IMG/VR virus record: IMGVR_UViG_3300025889_000173
Location: 1-50,212 of that record
Reading direction: 5' to 3' (one strand)
DNA: 50,212 bases
Source: a virus
Made by a program: the position numbers and the translations under genes. Shown in pieces: positions 38,101 to 43,389 of the stretch. How positions within the stretch are numbered: position 1 is the stretch's first letter; every line of letters begins with the position of its first letter. Under the pieces are notes generated by a model. That model was not told the DNA's origin. It saw nothing but the letters and a program-made list of their open reading frames with translations, and ran no database searches.

Positions 38101-41100
38101 CGGACACTGCAAGAGCGCTTGGTATCCAGCCGCAGCCCAACGTCTTCCAGCGCTGGGAACGGCGCTTGGGTCTGACGCCGGAGCGGGAAGCCGCCCCGGT
38201 TCGCATGGGACGCCTTGATCCAGGGCTCAAGCGCGCTGCCGCAAAGCAGGGTGGATGGGTTGCAGGACAGTTCAGTGGGCGACCAAATGCGAGGCGAGGC
38301 GTACCCGGAACAGGCGTCACACGCCTTGCCATTCCCAACGATCTGCCGACACTGGCGCACGAGGGCGGTCACGCCCTGGAAGTGCGCTATGACACCCGCT
38401 CTGACATCGATGCCTTGAAGCGCAAGTTTGCCGAGGATCTGGTGCTGCCGCCCGCGCCCAATGCCGCAGCACCTCCGATGCCGACCAGCGGCTTTTCAGG
38501 GATCGAGATCGATGCAGAAACCCAGGCCGTCGTGGTCGATGCAGTGCGCAAGAGGGCGCAGTTGCAATCGATGGCCGCCTCGGTCGGTCTTGCCAAGCAG
38601 GGCCGTGGTCAGAGCTATGACGCGCGCCTTTATGGCCAGTTGACCCAGGAAGCCGGTGCTGCCCACGATCTGTTGAAGCGGCGCCTGGGCCAGCCCATTG
38701 CCGATGCCGTCATGCAGGACGTGGAAGCCAACGGCGCCCGCAACGTCGATCAGTACGTGGCGCAGCGGTTTTCCCAGACCGGCACGCCGCAGCCGCGCCC
38801 GCAGTTGAGCTACGGCGAACAGCAGCTTTCGGAAGCCTGGGCGGACTGGTTCGGTCAGTATGTCGTGTCTCCACAGGCCGCTCAAGCCCACAGCCCAGCG
38901 CTCTATCAGGAGTTCGAGGATCTGATCGATGGCATCGATCCAGGCATGCTGGAGCAGTTAAATGGCGTGCAGGAGGGGTATCAAACCCTGTTGGGCGCAG
39001 ATCCTGTTGCAGCGCTGCGCTCGCGCGTGCAGTCCACGGCAAGCCCAGGTTTGATAGAAGGCATGAAGAAGCGCCTGTCTGACTCGGGCGTGGTCGGCAC
39101 GATCAGCGACTGGATCTATACCTTCTACACCGCCGCCATAGACGGCAAGCATCCGATGAAGAAGGCCGTCAAATATCTTATGACGACGGCGGCGCAGAAC
39201 ATGGGGCTCAAGTTGTCGGACAACGAGCGCCTTGTGCTCAAGGCCATCGATGACCCTTACAAGCGCTGGCGCCTGGGCGAACATTCCAAGGTGCATGCCA
39301 CCAACATCCTCCAGAATGGCACCCGTTTGCGCGGCCAGGACATCAACCAAGGCGCATCGTTCCAGGCCGCTCTGACAGAAGCCTTTGGCGGCACATGGGC
39401 CAAGCAGTGGAACGAGGAAAAGTTCGAGCTGTTCGGAACCTATCTGATTGCACGGCGCATGCTGGCAGAGTTCGAGCGCTACGAAAATGGCCAGCTTGAA
39501 AACATGCCGGACCTGTTGATGGAAAAGGATCGCTACGAGCAGGCTCGCGCGCAGATCGAAACCCAAAATCCGCAGTTCGCGCAGGCCGCAGCTATTCTGT
39601 ATCAGTTCAACGCCAACATCCTTCAGTGGAAATTCCAAGAAGGGTTCATCGACGCCAAGCTCTATGCGGATCTGCAGCAGCGCAATGATTATGTGCCGCT
39701 CAACCGCATCATGGACGAGGATGGCGGGCCGTCCACGATGACGACGCCGCGCGGCGCCAACAAATCCAAGATGATGCACCGCTTCAAGGGATCGACCAGA
39801 GACTTCATCAATCCTCTTGAATCCATCATGCAGGATGTCTACCGCACTCAATCGCGCGTTGCGTTGAATGGCGTGATCCGCGCAATGGATACCCTGGCAC
39901 GGGCGGCTGGACCGGGAGGCGGCAAGATTGCAGAGCGCATCCCGGCCAACGAAATGCGCGGCACCAAGGTCGATCTGCGCGAAGTCATCAAATCGGCAGC
40001 CAAAAAGGAAGGTCTTGCCAAGGATGATAGCGATGCGCTTCTTGAACTGATCGATCAGATCTTTGACGAGGACGCCTCCGGAAACATCTTCCGGGCGACC
40101 GAGATCAACGAGAAGGGCGAGCGCATTGCCTACCTATGGGAAGGCGGCAAGCGTGTTCCGATCCGCTTGGGCGATGATCGCCTGGGTAAAGACATCTTCG
40201 ACCAGATGGTCGCGTTTGGGCAGAACAACGCCAATCTCGTCGTGGAATCCGCGACCTTGTTTACCCAGGCTCTGCGGGCCGGTGTGACCAAGGCCCCAGA
40301 ATACGTGTTCACAAACCTATTGCGGGATCAGTTGGCTACATGGACATTATCAAGCGCATATGTTCCGTTCAAAAGTGCGGCCAAAGGTATCAAGGACGTG
40401 GTTCAGGTGGGCGAAGCATCGATCCGGTATCAGTCTGTGGCTGGTATGATGGGTGGTGTCGATACCCATCTGATGGATACCGCCTCACGCAAGCTGGATT
40501 ACAAGGCGCTGCGCAAGCAGGGCTTCTGGTCCACCCCCGGAAAGACCGTGGTCGGGAGGACATGGTATGGGTTCTTGCGCACCATGGAGATCACGGAGGC
40601 TGCGACCCGTGTCGGCCACTTCGATGCGCTCTACCAGCGCGCGATTGCAGATGGCATGACGAAAGAAGAAGCGCTCTGGGAAGCAGGATATATGGCCCTT
40701 GATGTGATGGATTTCTCGCGCCGGGGCGGTGGCCCAGGCATGCAGGCCATCACCCGCATGATCGCGTTCTTGAATGCGTCGGTCCAGGCGCTCGATGCAG
40801 CGCGGCGCACCGCCGTTGGCGAGCGGAACTTCTACAAGAACTACCGCAACATGGCGAGCCCATATCTCAAGGCGACGATGGGCCAGCCGTTGTCTGTCGC
40901 AGAAAAAGAAAAGCTCCCAGAATCCGCACGCATGTGGATGAAGATCGTTGGAGTTGGAATGATCGGCGTGGCCTTGGCCGCGCTCTATCAGGACGATGAA
41001 GAATATGAAGAGTTCAACGATTACATGCGGGCGACACATTGGTTCTTCAATATCAACGGAACGTGGTACCGCTGGCCAAAACACTTTGAGCTTGCGGTGG

Positions 41101-42308
41101 CATCGAACGCATTCGAGGCCGCATTCGCTGGGTATTGGAAGCAAGACCCGCGCGCCTTAAAGCAATTCGTTGAAAGCCTCAAGCACACATTCATTCCACC
41201 CCATGAGATCCAGGCCGCAAAGTTCATCTATGAGCTGAAGTCCGGAAAAGATATGTTCCGCGACCGCGATATTATCGGCATGGACATCGCCAAGCTGCCA
41301 CCAGAGCTGCAGTACAATGCGTATACATCAGAGCTGGGCAAGATGATCGGCAAGGTGACCGGAACGTCACCGGCCATGGTCGATCACTTCATGGCCACGG
41401 GCGGCGCCACCGTTGCCAGAGATATCATGGCGGCTGGTGATTATCTTCTTCCGCGCGTCAATGAATTTATAGGTGGAAAGATCCCTGGAGTTTCACCAAC
41501 ACCCCGCGCAGAAAAGAGTTTTGAAGACTATTTGTTTATGTCGCGGTTTACACGCCGCGCTGGAAGGGGCGCGCTCTCGACGGAGTATTTCTGGAATCAG
41601 ATGAGCCCATCGAGCGGCGAATATGCCCAGGCGGCTGCGGGCTTCAAGCGTCTCTATCAGGCTGGCCGCGCCGATCCGCGCACGTCCATCGAAGCGCAAG
41701 CCTTCCTCAACAATCTGCCCGACGATCAAAAAGCCTACGCGATGCTGGAGACGTATTTTTCAGAAAAGCATCAGGATCTTCATCCTCTCAACCGGGCGCG
41801 GCAGGTGTTGAGCGCCGCCAGCGGATTGAGAAAAGAGATGGTGATGGGCGAGATCACGCTGCAGTCCACCAAGAAAAAGGGCATGGACCCGGAGAGGTTG
41901 ACCCTGACGATTTCCCAGAAGCGCGCCGTCAACGAGATCATGGAAGACATTGCGATGCGTGAGGCCCGCAATTCCCTGATTGCAACGCGCGAAATTTCTG
42001 GGTGGGAAAATAAAAATCTTGTTCCGACCAAAGGGCTTTGGGAAGAACTGCGGCGTGTTTCCCCTGAAGTTGCCGATGAGTTTGAGGCACGCCTCTCTAA
42101 AGGACGCAACAAAGTCTACTCGTTTGAGGCCGTCCTTTCAACTTGGCAGGAGGCACGCAAGCGTCTCTTGAAGGAAGGCCCTGATGCAGATCTCAATGAT
42201 CTAGTTGGTGAAGCTGTTGGTTACGGTCGCGAGTATTCTCATGGATTGCATGGTCGCATTCTACATGGAACCATCACTGCAAAAGACTTAGACGCTATAC
42301 GCGAGTAA
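26172..42308 (+). CDS. Giant polyvalent internal virion protein (5378 residues)
   Basis: This single frame covers a third of the window and lies at the position of T7 gp16, so it is probably packed in the head and ejected. Start: TAATG overlap with the previous stop and AAGGAA 8 bases upstream. Order of domains: helical start; Gly/Ala hydrophobic, membrane-active-like region (233-463); Pro/Ala/Gln linker (489-546); DdrB/ParB-like (550-910); NMNAT-like (1257-1445); zeta-like kinase (1525-1735); Nudix-like (1810-1975); SF2 helicase (2243-2850); N6-adenine methyltransferase (2887-3090); zincin HEAVH (3392-3396); ADP-ribosyltransferase (3550-3795); zincin HEGGH (4063-4067); LPD38-type C-terminus (about 4690-5010) and helical end. 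Assembly errors are unlikely, since coding statistics hold for 16 kb, but three linkers overlap well-formed ORFs in another frame. Confidence 0.93.
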   Translation: MAKLPGDEQAAGGGFSKPEPTVTKEPLPPVENAEPAIDLAPQPESQYQTDDELYAEAMKFVGGPDQPTFSMPNLFGDVTGGEQEKPDAYKALEDNGTVAKLEQDVSVARKQEEQKAIADSKDGSNVMPEDLRQWYQRTASGYESPEATKAYYEDKAGKAKYAQEANVKNIENARRSLQIWDEMTGGKPLPPQLKSTKEWLDWYEKRQPKLETEQQRLEKVVSGETKAPPLMTLTKSTTQNVAGGLQELAGSIVEGAGIGAGFAGRLMGADISPEDNSVQRFGAWIQDKARELFPGDKERQTDFSQKLARGAGSAIGFYGPGAILKIMGASNKVLTTFVATTGALAEGSSTFNEAMKSLKEGRDISVRGSEELGKFIAFAGGIFLGATEALPIARMMERKGGGYVYRTLVQMAEEGGQESFQTFGENYLAKVIHDPERELMDGVVENGAIGAILGGLMQGGQFAFSREARQSVRDERAIGVQKARALGFGGPAQAAPAQPAAPAAPAPTAQPTQAQAQATVQAAPTQAAPAAQQAAPPAPRKPARSSADLGVGEPIKGLATPAGAFPTELVTPDGSMAIPGKYEWVEAGETVAAKGDIQGRDVNLKERANKIQYMGANYDALRTMPSRSSDVGSPAIEERGTTISGNSRMEALLEVYRNPALAAVAERTRAIFAAQPGGAEAIAKLREPALVFKIDPSVTPEQLVKFADLSNRSSIEAMGPSELGRRDAAAAGADIMRLYEGGEFTSERNREFMRSFMQAAIPPNEMRTLSQNGILTPAGDLRLAGAVLAEAYQDPRLLDIMLESKDDNIKAITGALRDAAGPILALKQAVANGETDAEFDVTPSIVEAALFISHARQAKQTIADALAQEDLVNRISPLAEMVVRAFYNENLTRPISRKGMTEFIISYATEAKKHSSGGLIPDATTPQQIIDISANRVISGQVSDLTADITDTLAESAGVGGGLAAGDGTTGSQSAVDGGGVALDQQAGDVRDPNLEAGAVVQTSQIVTEEDGSKSITLETSYSDGTKTSQTYRAVRRTDGTFGLEVIEDGKPYHFNTDFDWAKGGVPRSAIKVGGVAHLGTPPESFPTADSAMEMAFGLYKIVPGQRRVGTRGLPEATSETTPDINTEEFAAKFVPGRQASQKERKGAVEAGQLGFDLFADEPPTQDMRAAFRSVLAGKAPQKEWAGLIGATTSQIETLELEAINEGLLRQTKTGQVRRTPLAKEGAAAPEQAPAEAVNQAADPSIAKGPPLDTPLTVVFGGSFNPIHEGHAQAIRNAVSFLKTKGYSVSRVVIAPTPDKLLKDKLGDRAYPLEDRAAMARLQLANDAGFVVETGPALEVEQMEGKPKRTQLANWAMENYQDGSNVINVTGEDAAPGSPPMYPSAYQGDPGTSHEGYYYLAMPRDEGDGMSSSTIRKALVEGKPVPEGMMVPEAQSYLMDLLNKNPTLLTGETPKVPEPPPPVDIDAPNFGLPQIPKTLPDGHPLLKSHWGNEKENQDTSPEREAMRERLIQQRFEGKKPSGYRPIAYVMGGGSASGKGTVLQGLEEAGYIDDNFVFLDPDGFKTGEKEKNLDGIPEYQQILDEGDGRAAGVVHEESSHIFKRARDRAMNGGYDIVLDRTLGNPKRALEELDALEKRGYRIILIGVSVRAELAIDRAVDRAKKVNRWVPLNDALKTHKGFSNGFESYAEIAHTAILFDTEVPYKELPLVMAVKDSDVPLTIVNESAYNNFRKKGELDEEATTLRTLRRSQAGVAAPVLEGGMARGIEEARRAIEAKRAERAGGLPSGRSRQIEFPEGADPGAWYRSVLLEHGVNPKLYGKDQARSLEKTGKEIADGEVRLVVENGELIREADVVGIDVYANIPGQGRMRLTEDRQEMKDGRVVRREGLQAVSEKLLPGEDPATTVGRALEEELGVTQFKMLGNIVREPKEPFVSPRYPGLKSRYIVNMATVEIQGDDIKPGGYVEEQKDKTNYFLWQQPPPQQEPRLPSPQGPVTPPPALSIPTQVRMERAVAAYEQSSGTTVNAIVSDYATQIFDAQTDVAAVSALVDQISKDKVIRKTDALVLAQLVGYPPKKSTTKKAALESIVKRAQELADNQPVANLFAQEQADVSNGPDLVERAGGDGAAADRLGQANVPAPAGGYGQPTQPGGTEGGQGIGPVGGTGVPSGNAAALGEPSDLPFQEGEAGSGLGGSAAERGDSGRGGDVGVEGDPAHKVPAKTVVKDAITPARVKSEAELQAEADLIPVTLGDFENIQATLPTVIAANQRDILTAETAFESGKKGFLFTNGTGTGKTFLGAGFIKRQVAAGKGNILILAPSQGILDGWVKTGEIINLPIKRLENTKTAGEGVVATTYANLEENASLATRDWDFVIADEAHSLSQNKSGNPTKSLQAFRAVTNKSTYARANLMMKDRLDALNDTKVAIEDLKAQGKTKEAADLHNEYRHDMAMFLRDIQFLEDEIRQRDQAKVLFLSATPFAYRKSTDYAEGFLFDYPEESNSYGTPGGRDAFLVKNFGYGFRYNRAEEPGPEVNTAVLEREFYESLKRQGVLSGRRLEIEPDYDRRFILVDDAVGAGIDLALEWLNQQRGSYSYLRDYFAERFDYLSRRRLLEALKATHAVERIKTDMKMGRKVVVFHDYIEGGGINPFFMDEETRALEFTNYDYETRRSTTVKMGDLYDTFIESNPFVKDMNWGGLKNPIETLTKAFPDALVYNGRIPNKKRKQARDLFNDDKSGRSVIIVQSDAGAAGISLHDTTGKHQRILYNLGLPVRPTYAIQQEGRIYRQGQVSDAILRYMSTGTSWERWAFSQTIAERASTAENLALGNEARRLRDSFINSFNDASEVPQNKDEGKGGKAYDRADTAPETTDYERAKAMYFTTLKNRSKRSQREGNDYYATPEPIGLKMVEFADVTSGESILEPSAGHGAISRWFTESANRTIIELSSNLASQAALNSPGAKMVQGMFEDFNTVNKFNGITMNPPFGSGGSLAFAHLQKATQHLRNGGRIVAILPRGGKADERYQAFQEDEANANIYVAAEIDLPGVTFERAGTGVNTRLVVFERFDNPEDAPDFVLRRDFSKVDTVADLFDLMQDVSLRERNRNPQAAPPKVRQPRPAPEAQTPTQAGVFTEAGGQTSLVRPVTTAEEIAAEAARRGRPAAAQQDVGGLFGDSRFQTDLVDLTRQQQAQQEQPGRVQPPPPAAAPPQTPQQRANAVRFTTGETKHTKTGKQIFAASIAQFVPRNVYEVLRSIAKKYGGNYSTFRGRGAIPGFHFSSEDNRANFISEASNISMVTGKPLGDEEIMPSIAGVSDQNETMPSISGVVDQIGQQIADNASEIAETIIAEAKRLLPADVAVRVEDSIIYGNISLNGFYQPAANLLKISLEQGIDTALATARHEAVHVSRLANLFTKEEWTLLLERSSKIGIDSQITADLNGEQVSAIPYYENMYRDQAARLNIQDVEGYVFEQLNQERVAKMLETRVVKGVSFGERINAILDRIAQLIEAIVNGIRGLGFQTAEGVMEQFQSGDIARRARIEPRFTERDAVLDGFGMVMPAISGWHGSPYDFEKFDITKIGTGEGAAAYSKGLYIGGERGVGEYYRDQLGRPKARGPKENVWDLVTNYGQKPENLENIVLDMIKFAPADQMKTQAEEMLKVVRDGSWRDVKSEGVLYEVRINAEPEDFLDWDKPLSQQPEKAMPIIQKFIEKLGPTPPDEAAIITAQLFDQPIPTEAVPWNLDEDTLEGLFSVLDKGEAEQAFREAGIPGVRYLDQVSRGQGKGTHNYVVYDDSIIEIVAKDDRPFGAGNNVVTSRDKGDGTRIRTYKAEDGFVTLSETQDGTWFIQFTNGNVAETLAEIEGDIGQRIAPDGWLTPDAYDYWSTAAPEKVMGHVPAGPLFNDMLVPQNLIQPALDTLNTVMGESTDTDQQARLARQIHALRTLQLSSGEIMPSIGRQLPQPISLGSQSTGTGANMERPEKSLSDLVTDTARALGIQPQPNVFQRWERRLGLTPEREAAPVRMGRLDPGLKRAAAKQGGWVAGQFSGRPNARRGVPGTGVTRLAIPNDLPTLAHEGGHALEVRYDTRSDIDALKRKFAEDLVLPPAPNAAAPPMPTSGFSGIEIDAETQAVVVDAVRKRAQLQSMAASVGLAKQGRGQSYDARLYGQLTQEAGAAHDLLKRRLGQPIADAVMQDVEANGARNVDQYVAQRFSQTGTPQPRPQLSYGEQQLSEAWADWFGQYVVSPQAAQAHSPALYQEFEDLIDGIDPGMLEQLNGVQEGYQTLLGADPVAALRSRVQSTASPGLIEGMKKRLSDSGVVGTISDWIYTFYTAAIDGKHPMKKAVKYLMTTAAQNMGLKLSDNERLVLKAIDDPYKRWRLGEHSKVHATNILQNGTRLRGQDINQGASFQAALTEAFGGTWAKQWNEEKFELFGTYLIARRMLAEFERYENGQLENMPDLLMEKDRYEQARAQIETQNPQFAQAAAILYQFNANILQWKFQEGFIDAKLYADLQQRNDYVPLNRIMDEDGGPSTMTTPRGANKSKMMHRFKGSTRDFINPLESIMQDVYRTQSRVALNGVIRAMDTLARAAGPGGGKIAERIPANEMRGTKVDLREVIKSAAKKEGLAKDDSDALLELIDQIFDEDASGNIFRATEINEKGERIAYLWEGGKRVPIRLGDDRLGKDIFDQMVAFGQNNANLVVESATLFTQALRAGVTKAPEYVFTNLLRDQLATWTLSSAYVPFKSAAKGIKDVVQVGEASIRYQSVAGMMGGVDTHLMDTASRKLDYKALRKQGFWSTPGKTVVGRTWYGFLRTMEITEAATRVGHFDALYQRAIADGMTKEEALWEAGYMALDVMDFSRRGGGPGMQAITRMIAFLNASVQALDAARRTAVGERNFYKNYRNMASPYLKATMGQPLSVAEKEKLPESARMWMKIVGVGMIGVALAALYQDDEEYEEFNDYMRATHWFFNINGTWYRWPKHFELAVASNAFEAAFAGYWKQDPRALKQFVESLKHTFIPPHEIQAAKFIYELKSGKDMFRDRDIIGMDIAKLPPELQYNAYTSELGKMIGKVTGTSPAMVDHFMATGGATVARDIMAAGDYLLPRVNEFIGGKIPGVSPTPRAEKSFEDYLFMSRFTRRAGRGALSTEYFWNQMSPSSGEYAQAAAGFKRLYQAGRADPRTSIEAQAFLNNLPDDQKAYAMLETYFSEKHQDLHPLNRARQVLSAASGLRKEMVMGEITLQSTKKKGMDPERLTLTISQKRAVNEIMEDIAMREARNSLIATREISGWENKNLVPTKGLWEELRRVSPEVADEFEARLSKGRNKVYSFEAVLSTWQEARKRLLKEGPDADLNDLVGEAVGYGREYSHGLHGRILHGTITAKDLDAIRE
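27816..28910 (+). other. Domain: DdrB/ParB-like (polyvalent-protein family)
   Basis: Within the giant protein, residues about 549-913. GTTISGNSRMEALLEVYR (nt 28096-28149) matches the G-x-GR/SR-x-x-A motif of the DdrB-like ParB domains found in phage and plasmid polyvalent proteins; it is followed by the helical FADLSNRSSIEAMGPSE block. These domains are thought to be ParB-fold NTP or DNA binders. A nuclease or NTPase role here is not shown. Confidence 0.65.
28936..29142 (+). CDS. Candidate nested ORF in another frame of the giant gene (68 aa)
   Basis: It lies in the same alternative frame as the two better candidates. GGAGG is 11 bases before the ATG, a rather long spacing. The first half is a low-complexity Gln/Ser/Thr stretch; the second half looks like a real protein end (RAQALAAGLLLGMGQRDL, then QWTEAALRLISKLET) with mostly G or C third positions. 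There the main frame becomes Gly-rich (ESAGVGGGLAAGDGTTGS). Weak candidate; it may be chance. Confidence 0.3.
   Translation: MQQPPNKSSTSARTGSSQAKSQTSQQTSQIPSQRAQALAAGLLLGMGQRDLNPQWTEAALRLISKLET
29940..30512 (+). other. Domain: NMNAT/NadD-like nucleotidyltransferase
   Basis: Within the giant protein, residues 1257-1447. VVFGGSFNPIHEGH carries the HxGH motif (1268-1271) and MSSSTIRKAL the SSxTxxR motif (1411-1416). Both are hallmarks of the cytidylyltransferase superfamily; the GSFNPxHxGH form is typical of nicotinate or nicotinamide mononucleotide adenylyltransferases, which make NAD from the mononucleotide and ATP. All key residues are present. Confidence 0.8.
30744..31380 (+). other. Domain: zeta-toxin-like P-loop kinase
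   Basis: Within the giant protein, residues about 1525-1736. Walker A GGGSASGKGT (1531-1540) with Lys1538, then FLDPDGFK, VVHEESSHIFKRARD and IVLDRTLGN follow the order of zeta toxin / PezT kinases. Those enzymes phosphorylate UDP-N-acetylglucosamine or related nucleotide sugars. No epsilon antitoxin is visible in the main frame. Confidence 0.78.
31381..31548 (+). CDS. Candidate nested gene after the zeta domain (55 aa)
   Basis: An ORF overlapping the giant gene in another frame. GGAG lies 6 bases before the ATG. The protein is basic and helical with ordered composition (KPPHFGHLEDRKLEWPPRF, then KEVWQEALRKREEQLKRN) and stops after PVAFPVDEADK. At the same bases the giant frame reads a low-complexity Arg/Ala/Gly stretch. 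It starts exactly where the zeta-like domain ends (main frame KKGELDEE). It could be the small partner gene of an ancestral zeta gene, later read through. Function unknown. Confidence 0.5.
   Translation: MKKPPHFGHLEDRKLEWPPRFSKEVWQEALRKREEQLKRNAPSVPVAFPVDEADK
31600..32100 (+). other. Domain: Nudix-like with altered Nudix box
   Basis: Within the giant protein, residues 1810-1977. GEDPATTVGRALEEELGV (1898-1915) keeps the Glu, Arg and EE-x-G of the Nudix box. However, the opening Gly is Glu and the Glu of the central RE is Ala1908. Nudix enzymes hydrolyse nucleoside diphosphate compounds such as ADP-ribose or NADH. Activity is uncertain given the changes. Confidence 0.55.
32497..32865 (+). CDS. 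Nested overlapping gene inside the giant gene (122 aa)
   Basis: An ORF in another frame of the giant gene, between the Nudix and helicase domains. AGGAG lies 7 bases before the ATG. The predicted protein is helical and ordinary in composition (FQMDPTLWNELAETVPLQ, NREERKVAKESDLSVARAYL, VMPLLWENQAISRFKRERQD, then a Lys/Leu-rich end). By hand count about 100 of 122 codons end in G or C, as in real genes here, whereas the giant frame over the same bases is Gly/Ala-rich and low in complexity. That main-frame composition is what a shifted reading of a GC3-rich gene would give. Function unknown; no known family. Confidence 0.6.
   Translation: MFQMDPTLWNELAETVPLQTDWAKQMFPLQQEDMVSQLNREERKVAKESDLSVARAYLLVMPLLWENQAISRFKRERQDLDLEGALPNVETVDEAVMLASKEIPLTKSQLKQLSKMLSLLPV
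32900..35440 (+). other. Domains: SF2 helicase plus N6-adenine methyltransferase (DarB-like)
   Basis: Within the giant protein. Helicase: GTGTGKT (2288-2294), DEAH (2374-2377), LFLSATPF, and QEGRIYRQGQ (from 2776) with motif VI arginines. Methyltransferase: LEPSAGHGAI (motif I, about 2916) and NPPF (motif IV, 2977-2980). The same pairing occurs in the P1 DarB-type antirestriction protein, which is carried in the virion and protects incoming DNA. Confidence 0.85.
36100..37545 (+). other. Domains: zincin (HEAVH) and ADP-ribosyltransferase (ART-PolyVal-like)
   Basis: Within the giant protein. LATARHEAVHVSRLANLF places HExxH at 3392-3396. From 3556 HGSPYDFEKFD, IGTGEGAAAYSKGLYIGGE, YEVRINAEPEDFLDWDKPL and GIPGVRYLDQ / THNYVVYDD follow the polyvalent-protein ADP-ribosyltransferase family. 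The ADP-ribosyltransferase part is clearly more AT-rich than the rest of the gene. Confidence 0.75.
38300..41300 (+). other. Domains: second zincin (HEGGH) and LPD38-type C-terminal region
   Basis: Within the giant protein. DLPTLAHEGGHALEVRYD holds HExxH at 4063-4067. The region near 4690-5010 (FTQALRAGVTKAPEYVFTNL, FLNASVQALDAARR, later GTWYRWPKHFELAV and LKHTFIPPHE) resembles the large polyvalent protein-associated domain 38, common at the C-terminus of phage ejected proteins. A hydrophobic helix (IVGVGMIGVALAALY) lies within it. Confidence 0.7.
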
Positions 42309-42324
42309 TCTCAGGAGACAATTG

Positions 42325-43389
42325 ATGAGCACACAAATCGACCGCCTCGGCGGGGCGAAGGGATCGCTTGCGTACAAAGCACCCGTTCGCGTGGCAACGA
42401 CCGCCAACATAACGCTATCTGGAACGCAGACCGTCGATGGCGTTGCTGTCGTTTCAGAAGATCGTGTCCTCGTGAAAAATCAGGACACCGGCTATGAAAA
42501 CGGGATCTACATTGCCAAAACGACGGATTGGGTCCGCGCCAAGGACATGGACGGATCTGGAGACGTTGTGCGCGGCACCCGTGTCGATGTGCAGTATGGT
42601 TCGGTCGGGGCCGGTACATACGTTCTGACGACCGCAGACACGATCACAATCGGGACCAGCACCCTGACATTCACCAAGCAGGGATTTATGACCGGGCCGT
42701 CATCGGCAACGGCCAATCATTTCCCTGTGTTTTCAGATACCACGGGAACCGTTCTGGCAGATTCCACGATTGCAACGACCGATGTCATTCAAACGTCGAA
42801 TGTTGGATCAACCGCTGGAAGCGTCAACGACGTGCAAGCCTATGTCGCGGCCTCGACGGATGTCTTGATTTCCAGCGATATAGATTCATCGACATCACTC
42901 AACGGTGTGCAGAAATACGTTGGATCTACGTCAACGGTTCTGACCACAGCCAATATCGGATCTGATGTGCAGGGATATGTTGGATCGACCAGCACGCTCC
43001 TAACCACAGCCAACATCGGATCTGATGTCCAAGCCTATGATGCCGACATTCTAGCTGCCGACGTTGCGAGCACATTATCTGCTGGATTTTCCGAAACGCC
43101 CTACAGCATCGGCACCTCGACGGAAACCATCACGGTCAATTCCTCGCTCGGGAATGTGCAATACGTCACCAATAACGGTCAGGCAAATCCAGTGGCTCTT
43201 TCCACGCCGAGCCTCAGTGGCAGGTATATCGTTGAAGTTATAAATTCTGCAACGCCCGGAAACCTCACCTATGCAGGCTATGGAAACTACGTGACAGGCA
43301 CGCCATCGACGGAAGCCAGCGCGGTCAATGTCGCAGTGATCTACGCGCTAAATTCTGTCGCCTTTCTGGATTGGAAATCGACGGTATGA
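42325..43389 (+). CDS. Tail fibre-like structural protein with 20-residue repeats
   Basis: A 354-residue protein from ATG 42325 behind AGGAGA. The N-terminal 115 residues match a common phage fibre domain: VRVATTANITLSGTQTVDG, EDRVLVKNQDTGYENGIY, then VGAGTYVLTTADTITIGTST. The middle has repeats of about 20 residues (VQxYVGSTSTxLTTANIGSD). The end is a beta-rich domain that may fold as a trimer tip. It lies between the ejected proteins and the lysis genes, where fibre or appendage genes are usual. No chaperone or endosialidase motif was seen. Confidence 0.7.
   Translation: MSTQIDRLGGAKGSLAYKAPVRVATTANITLSGTQTVDGVAVVSEDRVLVKNQDTGYENGIYIAKTTDWVRAKDMDGSGDVVRGTRVDVQYGSVGAGTYVLTTADTITIGTSTLTFTKQGFMTGPSSATANHFPVFSDTTGTVLADSTIATTDVIQTSNVGSTAGSVNDVQAYVAASTDVLISSDIDSSTSLNGVQKYVGSTSTVLTTANIGSDVQGYVGSTSTLLTTANIGSDVQAYDADILAADVASTLSAGFSETPYSIGTSTETITVNSSLGNVQYVTNNGQANPVALSTPSLSGRYIVEVINSATPGNLTYAGYGNYVTGTPSTEASAVNVAVIYALNSVAFLDWKSTV
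42907..43026 (+). repeat. Two 60-bp tandem repeats in the fibre-like gene
   Basis: Units 42907-42966 and 42967-43026 encode VQ-x-YVGSTST-(V/L)-LTTANIGSD. A degenerate partial copy lies upstream (near 42826, VQAYVAASTDVLISSDID) and one downstream from 43027. Copies differ by several silent changes. Confidence 0.8.

Noticed and set aside
26172-42308. Possibility that the giant frame is an assembly artefact joining several genes
   Set aside because: Domain-like coding is continuous over 16 kb in one frame without stops and ends in a typical LPD38-type C-terminus. Giant polyvalent ejected proteins are known in phages.
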